Under the pieces are notes generated by a model. It searched no databases. It was not told where the DNA came from and saw only the letters and a list, made by a program, of their open reading frames with translations. The position numbers were made by a program, and so were the translations under genes. This document shows positions 10,614-19,913 of a stretch of 51,785 nucleotides of DNA, in pieces; position 1 is the stretch's first letter; each line of letters begins with the position of its first letter. Origin of the DNA: a bacterium (GTDB lineage: Bacteria; Chloroflexota; Dormibacteria; Aeolococcales; Bog-877); assembly GCA_021801645.1 (NCBI GenBank), contig JAJYXT010000072.1, forward strand, positions 24,474-76,258, written 5' to 3'.

Positions 10614-11588
10614 GTGGCCGAGCTGACCTACCGGGAGGCGGTGCGCAGCGCCATGCGCGAGGAGATGCGCAGCGACCCGAGGGTGATCCTCATGGGGGAG
10701 AGCATCACCGGCTACGGAGGCTCGTACGCCGTGACCAAGGGGCTGGTCGAGGAGTTCGGGCCGAAGCGGGTCATGGAGACTCCGATTGCCGAGGCCGGGA
10801 TCGTTGGCTTCGCGGTCGGGGCGGCCATGGGCGGGCTGCGCCCGGTGGCGGAGCTGATGACCGTCAACTTCGCCCTGCTGGCCCTGGACCAGATCGTCAA
10901 CAGCGCGGCCAAGTTCCACTACATGTTCGGCGGCCAGTGGTCGGTGCCCCTGGTGGTGCGCACCGTCTCCGGGTTCGGACAGCTCGGCCCCACCCACTCG
11001 CAGACCTTTGAGGGGTGGTTCGCCTCCGTCCCGGGGCTGAAGGTCGTGATGCCCGCCACTCCGGCGGATGCCAAGGGTCTTTTGCTGGCCGCCATTCGCG
11101 ACCCAGATCCGGTGATCTTCATCGAGCACAGCCTTCTCTACAGCACCAAGGGCGAGGTGCCGGAGCAGGAGGGGCTGGAGGTGCCCATCGGACGCGCCGC
11201 CGTGGTCCGCGAGGGGACCGACGTGACCCTGGTCGGCTACTCGCGGATGCTGCTCCAGGCGCTGCACGCGGCCGAGGTGCTGGAGCGAGAGGACGGCGTC
11301 TCCTGCGAGGTGATCGACCTGCGCACCCTGCGCCCCCTGGACTACCCGACCGTGGTGGGATCGGTCGCCCGCACCCACCGGCTGGTCCTGTGCGGCGAGG
11401 ACTGGCGCACCGGCGGCTTCGGCGGCAGCCTCCTCAGTGAGATTCAGGATCGGAGCTTCGACGACCTGGATGCGCCCATTGCCCGGGTGGCCATGCGCGA
11501 CATCCCGCTGCCCTACTCCCGGAAGTTGGAGCAGCAGCTGATTCCCGCCAGCCAGCAGATTGTCGAAGCGGTGAGGCGCATGAGCTGA
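10614..11588 (+). CDS. pdhB: Pyruvate dehydrogenase E1 component, beta subunit
   Basis: TYREAVRSAMREEMRSDPRVILMGE, RVMETPIAEAGIVGFAVGAAMGGLRPVAE; follows E1 alpha directly. Confidence 0.93.
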   Translation: MAELTYREAVRSAMREEMRSDPRVILMGESITGYGGSYAVTKGLVEEFGPKRVMETPIAEAGIVGFAVGAAMGGLRPVAELMTVNFALLALDQIVNSAAKFHYMFGGQWSVPLVVRTVSGFGQLGPTHSQTFEGWFASVPGLKVVMPATPADAKGLLLAAIRDPDPVIFIEHSLLYSTKGEVPEQEGLEVPIGRAAVVREGTDVTLVGYSRMLLQALHAAEVLEREDGVSCEVIDLRTLRPLDYPTVVGSVARTHRLVLCGEDWRTGGFGGSLLSEIQDRSFDDLDAPIARVAMRDIPLPYSRKLEQQLIPASQQIVEAVRRMS

Positions 11589-12889
11589 TGGCCTATCAGG
11601 TCACCATGCCCCAGATGGGGTACGACATGACCGAGGGCACCATCAACCGCTGGCTGGTGGAGGAGGGGACCAGGGTGGAGCGCGGTGACACCATCGCCTC
11701 CATCGCCACCGACAAGGCGGATATCGACATCGAGGCCTACGCCAGCGGGATCCTGCGCCGGATCCTGGTCGGTCCGGGCGGGAAGGTGCCCGTCGGGGCT
11801 CCCATTGCCGTGATCGCCGAGGAGGGCGAGGAGCTGGAGGATGGGGCTCCGGCTGCTGGGGGCGGGGAGGGTGCCACCCCACCGCCGGCCTCCGAGGTCG
11901 CCTCCCAGGACGAGGCCCCCCGGTCCACCGCGCCGGAGCCGACTCCGGTCCCCGACTGGGCCCACCAGCTGGGTGGGGAGTCCAAGATGTCCGAGGAGCC
12001 GCCGCCGGTGGGGCGGGTCAAGGCCAGCCCACTGGCCCGCCGCCGGGCGCGGGAGCTGGGACTGCCCTTGAGCCAGGTGCGCGGGACCGGGCCCGAGGGG
12101 AGGGTCACCGCCGAGGACGTCGAGGCCCTGGCGCAGTCGGGTGGGCTGGTGGCATCCGCTCCCACCGCGGCCGGCCGCGCTGCCCCACTGGACCCCACCG
12201 ACCCTTCGGAACCGGTCAAGACGACCCGGATGCGCGAGGCCATCGCCCGCCGGATGGCCGAGGCCAACAGCACCATTCCCCACTTCTATCTCACCACTCG
12301 AGTGGACGTGGCAGCCTTGATGAGGCTCCGGTCGGAGCTCAACTCGCTGCAGCAACCTGGGGTCCCGCGGTTCTCTGTCACCGACTTCCTGGTGCGCGCC
12401 ATGGCCCTCACCTTGCAGCGCCACCCCCAACTGAACTCGGCCTACGTGGGTGGCGGGGTCCGGCGCTTCTTCTCCAGCAACATCGCCCTGGCGGTGGCCG
12501 TTCCCGATGGGCTGGTCGCCCCCACCCTGCGATCCTGCGAGTCGCTGTCCTTCGCCGAGCTGGCGCGACGGACCCACGACCTGGCGGCCCGGGCCAAGAG
12601 CAACCAGCTGCGTTCCGAGGAGCTGGCCGGTGCGCACACCGCCATCAGCAACCTGGGGATGTTCGGCATCAGCCAGTTCTCGGCCATCATCACCCCGGGA
12701 CAGGGCAGCGTCCTGGCGGTGGGCGAGGTGGGAGAGGTCCCCGTATTGCGGGATGGCCAGGTGGTGGCCGGCCAGATCATGGAGATGACGCTGGCCATCG
12801 ACCACCGGGTAACCGACGGCGCCCAGGGGGCCGAGGCGCTGGGCTACCTTCGGTGGTGTCTCGAGCACCCCGCGTCCCTGCTGATCTGA
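11588..12889 (+). CDS. pdhC: Dihydrolipoamide acyltransferase E2 (pyruvate dehydrogenase complex)
   Basis: Lipoyl domain with DKADIDIEAYASG, peripheral-subunit-binding segment, C-terminal catalytic motif LAIDHRVTDGAQGAE. Confidence 0.92.
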   Translation: MAYQVTMPQMGYDMTEGTINRWLVEEGTRVERGDTIASIATDKADIDIEAYASGILRRILVGPGGKVPVGAPIAVIAEEGEELEDGAPAAGGGEGATPPPASEVASQDEAPRSTAPEPTPVPDWAHQLGGESKMSEEPPPVGRVKASPLARRRARELGLPLSQVRGTGPEGRVTAEDVEALAQSGGLVASAPTAAGRAAPLDPTDPSEPVKTTRMREAIARRMAEANSTIPHFYLTTRVDVAALMRLRSELNSLQQPGVPRFSVTDFLVRAMALTLQRHPQLNSAYVGGGVRRFFSSNIALAVAVPDGLVAPTLRSCESLSFAELARRTHDLAARAKSNQLRSEELAGAHTAISNLGMFGISQFSAIITPGQGSVLAVGEVGEVPVLRDGQVVAGQIMEMTLAIDHRVTDGAQGAEALGYLRWCLEHPASLLI

Positions 12890-12914
12890 GCCCGTACCCG
12901 AGGGAGGAGGAGCG

Positions 12915-14285
12915 ATGAAGGACCTAGCCATCCTGGGTTCCGGGCCGGGCGGATACGTGGCCGCCATTCGGGCCGCCCAGCTGGGCATGAGCGTGGCCCT
13001 GATCGAACAGGAGGAGACCCTGGGTGGGATCTGCCTCAACTGGGGCTGCATCCCCTCCAAGGCGCTTCTGCGCAACGCCGAGGTCCTCCGGCTGATCCGG
13101 GAGGCGGATCGGTTCGGCATCTCCACCGGCGAGGTCGCTGCCGACTTCGACGCCGCGATCACCAGGAGCCGCGAGGTGGTCTCCAAGCTGGTTGGGGGGG
13201 TGGCCTTCCTGATGCGCAAGAACGGGGTCGAGGTGGTCAGGGGACGGGGCCGGCTGGTCTCCGAGCAGACCATCCGGGTCGAGCCATCGGGGCAGACTGT
13301 CGCCGCGACCCAGATCATCATCGCCACGGGGGCGCGCCCCAAGGTGCTCCCGGGGCTGGACCCGGACGGCCGCACCATCTTCACCTACCGCCAGGCGTTG
13401 GAGCTTCGGCGACTCCCGGCATCCTGCGTCATCGTCGGGGGCGGCGCCATCGGCGCGGAGTTCGCCGACGTGTACTCCACCTACGGGGTGCGGGTAACGG
13501 TGGTGGAGGCCCTGGACCGGATCCTCCCCCAGGAGGACGCCGAGGTGTCAAAGGAGGTGAACCGCCAGTTCCAGCGCCGCGGCATCGAGATCCGCGCCGG
13601 CGCCATGATCCAGAGGGCGGAGCGCGCCGCCGAGGGGATGCGCCTGCAGCTGGAGTCGGGGGAGGTTCTCGAAGCGGACATGGTGCTCACCGCTACTGGG
13701 GTGCGGGCCAACATCGAGGAGATCGGCCTGGAGGAGCTGGGCGTCCAGGTGCGGGAGGGGCTGATCGCCGTCGACCCGCACCAGCGCACCAACGTGTCCG
13801 GGGTGTACGCCATCGGCGACGTCACCGGTCCCCCCCTGCTGGCCCACGCCGCCAGCGCTGAGGGGGTGATCGCGGTGGAGACCGCCGCCGGCCGCGATGT
13901 GGCACCCCTGGACGTGGACCTGGTTCCCCGCTGCACCTACTGCCAGCCTCAGGTGGCGTCGATGGGCCTCACCGAGGAGCAGGCCAAGGCCCGCGGCCTC
14001 CAGGTGCGGGTGGGCAAGTTCCCCTTCACCGCAAGCGGGAAGGCCATCGCCATGGGCGAGACCGGCGGCTTCGTCAAGACCGTGTTCGAGGCGGCCACTG
14101 GCCGCCTCATCGGTACCCACGCGGTGGGCCCGGAGGTCACCGAGCTGCTGCCTGAGATGGTGATGGCCGCATGGTCAGGCGTGCGCCCGGATCAGTTCGA
14201 GGCCCTGGTCCACGCCCACCCAACCTTGAGCGAGAGCCTCAAGGAGGCGGTGCTCGCCGCCGACGGGGCCGCCATCCACATCTGA
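12915..14285 (+). CDS. lpdA: Dihydrolipoamide dehydrogenase E3
   Basis: GSGPGGYVAAIRAAQLG, redox-active GGICLNWGCIPSK, C-terminal HAHPTLSE. Strong GGAGGAG SD. Confidence 0.95.
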   Translation: MKDLAILGSGPGGYVAAIRAAQLGMSVALIEQEETLGGICLNWGCIPSKALLRNAEVLRLIREADRFGISTGEVAADFDAAITRSREVVSKLVGGVAFLMRKNGVEVVRGRGRLVSEQTIRVEPSGQTVAATQIIIATGARPKVLPGLDPDGRTIFTYRQALELRRLPASCVIVGGGAIGAEFADVYSTYGVRVTVVEALDRILPQEDAEVSKEVNRQFQRRGIEIRAGAMIQRAERAAEGMRLQLESGEVLEADMVLTATGVRANIEEIGLEELGVQVREGLIAVDPHQRTNVSGVYAIGDVTGPPLLAHAASAEGVIAVETAAGRDVAPLDVDLVPRCTYCQPQVASMGLTEEQAKARGLQVRVGKFPFTASGKAIAMGETGGFVKTVFEAATGRLIGTHAVGPEVTELLPEMVMAAWSGVRPDQFEALVHAHPTLSESLKEAVLAADGAAIHI

Positions 14286-14305
14286 GGCCTCCGGGCCGGG
14301 CCCCG

Positions 14306-14962
14306 CTATAGCCCGGTGATGCGGATGCCGGTCTGGGCGTGGTGCAGCCGGTTCAGCCGTAGGAGCAGCGGGGTAAGCCCTTCCGCGTACCGGCAGGTGG
14401 CGAGGGGGCCGGACTCCACCGCACGGAGCCCCCCGATCCGCTCCACCAAGGTGGCCACCTCCCTCCTCGCCTGCCGGTCGTCCCCACCGACCAGCACGTC
14501 CTCGTCCAGCTGCAGGCGCAGGTCCAGGAGCTGACCCGCTGCCACCGTTTGGAAGGCGCCCACCACGCGGGAGTCGGGGCAGAGCTCGGCCAGCTCCTGA
14601 GCCGCAGAGCCGGCTTTGAGCTGGACCGGCTCCGGCCGGCCGGAAGCGAACGACATCGGCACCGCCGTGGAGACGACGATCTTGCCGGCCAGAGGACCTG
14701 CGAGCCCCTGGACAGTCGCCCGCACCGCGTCGTAGGGGAGGGCGACGACGACCAGCGCCGCTCCGGCCACCTCGTCGTTCCGGCCGCCGCCGACCGCAGC
14801 GGCGCCGCCGTCCAGGAGTGAGTTCAGCCTCAGGGCGACCTCCTGGGCGCGCTGCGCGTCTCGGGAGCCTACCTCCACCTTCAGCCCGGCTGCCGCCAGG
14901 CGCAGCGCCAGGCCGGTACCCAGGGGACCCGTGCCTCCGATGATGCCGATCGGCTCTCCCAC
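14306..14962 (-). CDS. npdG: NADPH-dependent F420 reductase-like protein
   Basis: IGIIGGTGPLGTGLALRLAAAG Rossmann motif, VEVGSRD, VVVALPYDA; GAGGAGGAG SD before GTG. Confidence 0.8.
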   Translation of the reverse strand: MGEPIGIIGGTGPLGTGLALRLAAAGLKVEVGSRDAQRAQEVALRLNSLLDGGAAAVGGGRNDEVAGAALVVVALPYDAVRATVQGLAGPLAGKIVVSTAVPMSFASGRPEPVQLKAGSAAQELAELCPDSRVVGAFQTVAAGQLLDLRLQLDEDVLVGGDDRQARREVATLVERIGGLRAVESGPLATCRYAEGLTPLLLRLNRLHHAQTGIRITGL

Positions 14963-15000
14963 CGCTCCTCCTCTGACTCCGCGCTCATCCCCAGCGCACC

Positions 15001-15006
15001 TACGAT
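15001..15006 (+). promoter_or_regulatory. -10-like TACGAT, 6 nt before ATG 15013
   Basis: TACGAT-ATCTGC-ATG. Confidence 0.5.
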
Positions 15007-15012
15007 ATCTGC

Positions 15013-15399
15013 ATGGAGCAGCTCAGAGACGAGCCACTCGCCCTGGGCTCAGGGCACCTGCTGCTGCCCGCTCCGAGCCTGGACGTGCCGGAGGGGACGG
15101 GTCAGCTGCCGGAGGACGCCCAATCGGGGGAGCTTTGCCAGCTCATCCTGGTGCGGGAGGCTGGGGCTCCGGCGGCTCCGCCTCCCCAGATCGGATACCC
15201 GTCCGCCGACACACCCTTCCGGGTGGTGGCCGAGGCCGGGTGGGAAGACGGCGGAGACGCCGTAGCCCTGCTGCTGGCGCCGCTTGTCGTCGCTCCGCCC
15301 GACGAGCTTGAGGTGGTGTGGCCGGAGGGAGCGGTGTCCGTGCCCCTGCCTTCCCCGTGGCGGCGGCGCCTCAGCGCCGCGGGGGTAGCTCCCGCTTGA
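15013..15399 (+). CDS. Hypothetical protein
   Basis: 128 aa ORF with -10-like TACGAT exactly 6 nt before ATG; its TGA overlaps the TTG start of the next gene (TTGA). Confidence 0.6.
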   Translation: MEQLRDEPLALGSGHLLLPAPSLDVPEGTGQLPEDAQSGELCQLILVREAGAPAAPPPQIGYPSADTPFRVVAEAGWEDGGDAVALLLAPLVVAPPDELEVVWPEGAVSVPLPSPWRRRLSAAGVAPA

Positions 15400-17480
15400 G
15401 CGTACCCGCGGTTGACCTGGGGCCCCGCCGGGGGCCGGGTTTCCTCCAGGTGGTCGGGCAGGACCGCATGAAGCTGGCGCTGCTGCTGGCGGCGGTGGAC
15501 CCGTTGATCGGCGGGGTCCTGATCCGGGGCGAGCGGGGCACTGCCAAGTCGACGCTGGCGCGGGCCCTCGCCGCGGTGCTGCCTCCGAGGGAGGTGGTGG
15601 TCGGGTGCCGCTTCCACTGTCAGCCCTCCCTGGGCGACCTCTGCCAGGAGTGCCAACGGCGGTCCCAAGGGGGGAGGCCGCTGCCCCTGGAGATCGTCCC
15701 CACCGGACTGGTGGAGCTGCCCCTGGGAGCCACCGAGGACCGGGTTGTCGGCTCCCTGGACCTGGAGTTCGCGCTCAAGTCAGGCGAGGTGAGGTTTCAA
15801 CCCGGCGTGCTCGCCGAGGCCAACGGCCAGGTCCTCTACGTGGACGAGGTCAACCTTCTCGACCACCACCTGGTGGACGTGCTTCTGGACGCCGCCGCCA
15901 GCGGGCGCAACGTCGTGGAGCGGGAAGGTGTCTCCGCCAGCCATCCGTCTCACTTCATCCTGATCGGAACCATGAACCCCGAGGAGGGCGAGCTGCGACC
16001 ACAGCTGCTGGACCGCTTCGGGCTGTGCGTTGACGTCGTGGGTCTTCGGGATCCCGAGCAGCGGGTCAGGGTGATGGAGTCAGATCTCGGGCCGGCGGGT
16101 CCAGCGAGGGCTGACGAAAGCCTGCGTCTCCAGCTGATCGAGGCGCGCCACCGGCTCCCCGAAGTGGCGGTGCCCCGCAATCTGATCGTGGCCGCGGCCA
16201 GGATGGCCGTGGACCAGCAGGTGGTAGGGCACCGCGCCGACCTCGTCATGGTTAGGGCGGCCCGTGCCCTGGCCGCTCTCCGGCCCGGCTCCTCGGCCGA
16301 GGCTCGCCCGGCCGGCCTCCAGGACCTGATGGAGGTCTCCGAGTTGGCCCTGGTGCATCGCCGGCGGGTTGCCGGCAGCTGGGTGCCGACGATGGCGGAG
16401 GGGGTCGCGGACCAGCAGAACGGCGCTCCCGGCCCAGGCGGGGAACCGGAGCCTGCTCAGGGGGGGGAGGGTGAGGAGGCGGGCGGAGGTGAGGTGGGCG
16501 AGGGGAGTCAGTCCAGCTCCCCGGGCACCGCCGCGGAGGCAACGTCCGGCCAGGCCGGCCCCATGCCGGCACCACCGGCGGCCAGCGTGGAGCTGGAGGA
16601 GCGCTACGAGGCGGGCCGCTTGCAGCTCCCCCATGAGCGACGGCGGCGCCGGGGGAGTGGCCGGCGCAGCCGCACCTCCTCCCAGGATCGGAGAGGCCGG
16701 TATGTGAGCTCACGCTGGCAGGAGAGGACCACCGACCTGGCGCTGGACGCCACTCTGAGGGCCGCCGCCCCCCACCAGGTTCAGCGCCGCAGCGCGGCCC
16801 CCGCGGAAGATGGCCGGGCGATCCAGCTGGAGCGCCAGGACCTCCGCCAGAAGGTTCGCCAGCGGCGGATCGGCAATCTCATAGTGTTCCTTGTCGACGC
16901 CTCGGCGAGCATGGATGCCGAGCAGAGAATGGATGCCACGCGGAGCGCCATCCTGGCGCTCCTCCGGGAGGCATACGTCCGGCGCGATCGGGTGGCGATG
17001 ATCTCCTTCGCCGGCCGCAGCGCCCGGGTCGTGCTCCGGCCCACCTCGAGTGTGGACCTCGCCGAGCGGCAGTTGAGCCGGCTGGCGGTGGGGGGGACGA
17101 CGCCCCTCACCCACGGGCTGGTGGCCGCCCTGGACCTGATCCTGGCGGAGCGGCGCCGAGACCAGGACGTGCTGCCCCTCCTGGTCCTGATCAGCGACGG
17201 TCGGGGAAACATCAGCCTGCGAGGGGATGAGCCGTTGCGCGAGGCGCAGGCCGCCGCCGCCGAGATTCACCGGGCTCGGATCCACACCGTGGTCATCGAC
17301 ACCTCTCGCGATCACCTTCCGGTCACCCAGGCGCCTGGGGGCCCCCAGCTGGCCGGATACCACTTCAACGCCTGCGCCGACCTGAGCCGGCGGTTGGGGG
17401 GCGAGTACTTCGCCCTCTTCGACGTCACTGAACAGGGGATCCTCCGGCCGGTGGCCGAGGCTCTCCGCCGCGGCACCTGA
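15396..17480 (+). CDS. Mg-chelatase ChlD/BchD-like protein (AAA+ ATPase plus vWA domain)
   Basis: Walker [10 protein letters not shown], Walker [33 protein letters not shown]-terminal [19 protein letters not shown]; acidic/Pro linker. [17 protein letters not shown] motif. Confidence 0.88.
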   Translation: MSVPAVDLGPRRGPGFLQVVGQDRMKLALLLAAVDPLIGGVLIRGERGTAKSTLARALAAVLPPREVVVGCRFHCQPSLGDLCQECQRRSQGGRPLPLEIVPTGLVELPLGATEDRVVGSLDLEFALKSGEVRFQPGVLAEANGQVLYVDEVNLLDHHLVDVLLDAAASGRNVVEREGVSASHPSHFILIGTMNPEEGELRPQLLDRFGLCVDVVGLRDPEQRVRVMESDLGPAGPARADESLRLQLIEARHRLPEVAVPRNLIVAAARMAVDQQVVGHRADLVMVRAARALAALRPGSSAEARPAGLQDLMEVSELALVHRRRVAGSWVPTMAEGVADQQNGAPGPGGEPEPAQGGEGEEAGGGEVGEGSQSSSPGTAAEATSGQAGPMPAPPAASVELEERYEAGRLQLPHERRRRRGSGRRSRTSSQDRRGRYVSSRWQERTTDLALDATLRAAAPHQVQRRSAAPAEDGRAIQLERQDLRQKVRQRRIGNLIVFLVDASASMDAEQRMDATRSAILALLREAYVRRDRVAMISFAGRSARVVLRPTSSVDLAERQLSRLAVGGTTPLTHGLVAALDLILAERRRDQDVLPLLVLISDGRGNISLRGDEPLREAQAAAAEIHRARIHTVVIDTSRDHLPVTQAPGGPQLAGYHFNACADLSRRLGGEYFALFDVTEQGILRPVAEALRRGT

Positions 17481-17515
17481 TCCGCCGGAGGAACGGGGGG
17501 GTAGCGCCCCTCTGC

Positions 17516-17521
17516 GACAAT
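17516..17521 (+). promoter_or_regulatory. -10-like GACAAT, 6 nt before chlI-like GTG
   Basis: GACAAT-CGGGGG-GTG. Confidence 0.45.
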
Positions 17522-17527
17522 CGGGGG

Positions 17528-18556
17528 GTGAGCGAGCCCCGGAGCGTCTACCCCTTCACCGCCCTGGTCGGACAGGACCGGATGCGGCTGGCGCTGGAGC
17601 TGAACGCTGTCAACCCCAGCGTTGGGGGGGTGCTGATCCGGGGCCAGAAGGGTACGGCCAAATCCACGGCGGTCCGGGCGCTGGCGCGGCTCCTCCCCGA
17701 GATCCAGGTGATCCGGGGGTGTCGGTACGGCTGCGACCCTCTCTCTGAGCCCCTCTGCCTGGAGTGCCAGCAGCGCCGGGCCGAGGGAGAGGAGCTGGTC
17801 TCCGAGCCGCGGCGGATGCGGGTGGTGGAGCTCCCCATCAACGCCTCGGAGGATCGGGTGGTGGGGAGCATCGACCTGGAGGCGGCCATCCATGCGGGCC
17901 AGCGCCGCTTTCAGCCCGGGGTCCTGGCCGAGGCCAACCGCCAGATCCTCTATGTGGATGAGGTGAACCTTCTCGATGACCACATCGTGGACGTCCTCCT
18001 GGACGCGGCGGCGATGGGGGTCAACGTGGTCGAGCGCGAGGGCATATCCGTCTGGCATCCGGCCCGCTTCATCCTGGTGGGGACCATGAACCCCGAGGAG
18101 GGGGACCTGCGACCGCAGCTGCTTGATCGCTTCGGGCTCTGCGTGGACGTGGAGGGCATCTCCGACCTCTCCGAGCGGGTGGAGATCGTCCTGCGGCGGG
18201 AGGCGTTCGAGGAGGACCCCGAAGCCTTTCAGGCGGCCTGGGCGGAGGCCGAGGACCGGCTGCGGGTCCAGATCGCCGAGGCGATGGCCCTACTGCCCCA
18301 GGTGGAGGTGGGCCGCCCGGTGCTCGAGGCGATCGCCCGGCTTTCCATCGCCCTCGACGTGGACGGGCACCGCGCCGACCTGGTCGGCCGGAAGGCCGCA
18401 CAGGCGCTGGCGGCCCTGCGGGGTGGTCGGAGCGCGGGCATAGCCGAGGTCGCCGAGGTTGCGCCCATGGTCCTGAGCCACCGGGTGCGCAGCCATCCCG
18501 GGCAGCGTCCCCCTGACGTTGCCGAGGTGGCGAGCCGGGTGCTGGGCGAGGCCTGA
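17528..18556 (+). CDS. Mg-chelatase ChlI/BchI-like AAA+ ATPase
   Basis: Walker [70 protein letters not shown] motif. Confidence 0.9.
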   Translation: MSEPRSVYPFTALVGQDRMRLALELNAVNPSVGGVLIRGQKGTAKSTAVRALARLLPEIQVIRGCRYGCDPLSEPLCLECQQRRAEGEELVSEPRRMRVVELPINASEDRVVGSIDLEAAIHAGQRRFQPGVLAEANRQILYVDEVNLLDDHIVDVLLDAAAMGVNVVEREGISVWHPARFILVGTMNPEEGDLRPQLLDRFGLCVDVEGISDLSERVEIVLRREAFEEDPEAFQAAWAEAEDRLRVQIAEAMALLPQVEVGRPVLEAIARLSIALDVDGHRADLVGRKAAQALAALRGGRSAGIAEVAEVAPMVLSHRVRSHPGQRPPDVAEVASRVLGEA

Positions 18557-18753
18557 TGGCCCCCCGGTCACGACCGGCTGCAGTCCGCGTCACACTGAGG
18601 TCGCGAGGCGGTGAACTGGATGTCTCCCGCGATACCGTGGGCGTCGCCGGTCGCGGTGCGGGGACCGTCCTCCCACTTCGGTGGGACCTCCACCGCGGCC
18701 GGTTTGCGTCGCCCCGCCGCTCCGGCCCCATCCGGGTGCTCCGCGGTGGCTGA
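18556..18753 (+). CDS. Small hypothetical protein, translationally coupled
   Basis: TGATG overlap with chlI-like stop; its 3' end overlaps the next ORF start at 18746. Confidence 0.4.
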   Translation: MAPRSRPAAVRVTLRSRGGELDVSRDTVGVAGRGAGTVLPLRWDLHRGRFASPRRSGPIRVLRGG

Positions 18754-19132
18754 CGTCGACCTCTCCGACCTGCTTCCCAAGGTGCCATTGGAGGAGCTGT
18801 TGATGCGCGAGGCCCTGGGCGCGCCCGGGCAGCCCCCAGTCGAGGTCGGGCTCCGGGGTCCCCGCTTCGCCAACCCTCGCGGGGTGCCCATCGGCAACCT
18901 CAGGCTGGCATTGCTCCGAGCTCTGGGCGGCGTCGCCTACCCGGCCTCGCGCGAGCAGGTGCTGGAGGCGGCTCGCCCCTGGCTCAGGTCATCGCCCCAG
19001 CTGGCGGGCGACCTGGAGGCTCTTCCCCCGGGAGACTACGGCGGGGAGATGGACGTGATCTGCGAGCTGGAACTGGCTCGGCGTCACTCCGCTGGGGGTG
19101 GGAACCCGGCAGGGAGCTCGGCCGCCACATAG
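18746..19132 (+). CDS. DUF2795-like domain protein
   Basis: ALGGVAYPASREQVLEAARPWL...DLEALPPGDYGGEMDV resembles the DUF2795 pattern. GTG 18746 chosen inside ORF 18611..19132. Confidence 0.55.
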   Translation: MADVDLSDLLPKVPLEELLMREALGAPGQPPVEVGLRGPRFANPRGVPIGNLRLALLRALGGVAYPASREQVLEAARPWLRSSPQLAGDLEALPPGDYGGEMDVICELELARRHSAGGGNPAGSSAAT

Positions 19133-19830
19133 GCGCCCCGCTCCCGGTCGTAGTCGACGATCGCCAAACCCTCACCCAGGGCCCGGCGCAGCCGGCGGCG
19201 TAGCCTGAGGAGGTCGGAAAGAGGCGGGGGACCGGTCCGCAGCAGGGCCGCGGGAACCGGTATCGCCAGCCCACCGCGGCGCCTTTGGAGCCGCAGCGCT
19301 CCGGCCAGGACCGGGCTCAGGAACCACTCCACCACCAGGCGGTCGGTGGGTCGGCCCTGGTTGAGGTCGTCGGTGCGCCGCCCGTAGTAATTCGGGTGAT
19401 GGCGGCGGGCCACAGCTCCCAGCCGGTGCAGGTTGAAGTGGGCGTTCCGCAGCTGCGCTGGATCGAACGTCCAGACCATGCGATCGAGACCCTGGGCGCG
19501 AGCCCAACGCCGCTGGGCCAGCTTCAGGGACCTCCCGACCCCAGCGTCGCGCAGCTCCGGCAGGACACCGGCGGCGTGGGAGCGATGATAGAGGCGCCCC
19601 TGGTCGTCCCGGCCGACGAAGCCGAAGGCGAATCCCACCGGGCGTGAGCCCTCCCTTGCCAGCAGGACCACCCCTCCGGCCTCCGAGATCGCCTTCAGGA
19701 GTGAGCTGGGAGCAGCGACCTCGGCCGTCCCCCAGATCTGCCCCTGGAGCTGGGAGACCTGCTCCAGCTCCTCGATCCGGCGGGCCCGGTGGACGGTGAC
19801 GCGGCGAGCTGAACTCTCGGGGTTGGCCAT
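19084..19830 (-). CDS. GNAT-like predicted acetyltransferase
   Basis: WTFDPAQLRNAHFNLHRLGAVARRHHPNYYG and HSHAAGVLPELRDAGVGRSLK-like region as in COG3375-type proteins. Confidence 0.72.
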   Translation of the reverse strand: MANPESSARRVTVHRARRIEELEQVSQLQGQIWGTAEVAAPSSLLKAISEAGGVVLLAREGSRPVGFAFGFVGRDDQGRLYHRSHAAGVLPELRDAGVGRSLKLAQRRWARAQGLDRMVWTFDPAQLRNAHFNLHRLGAVARRHHPNYYGRRTDDLNQGRPTDRLVVEWFLSPVLAGALRLQRRRGGLAIPVPAALLRTGPPPLSDLLRLRRRLRRALGEGLAIVDYDRERGAYVAAELPAGFPPPAE

Positions 19831-19913
19831 GGACCTCCCGATCCTAACGGGGGCGCCGCTCAGAGACTGGCCCCGGGGGCCGCGACCTTCCCTTCGGGAT
19901 AATCGGAAGCCAG

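Noticed and set aside
15396-18556. Chelatase subunits as evidence of phototrophy
   Set aside because: No bch/chl biosynthesis or reaction-centre genes in the window; ChlI/ChlD-like ATPases are common in non-phototrophs.
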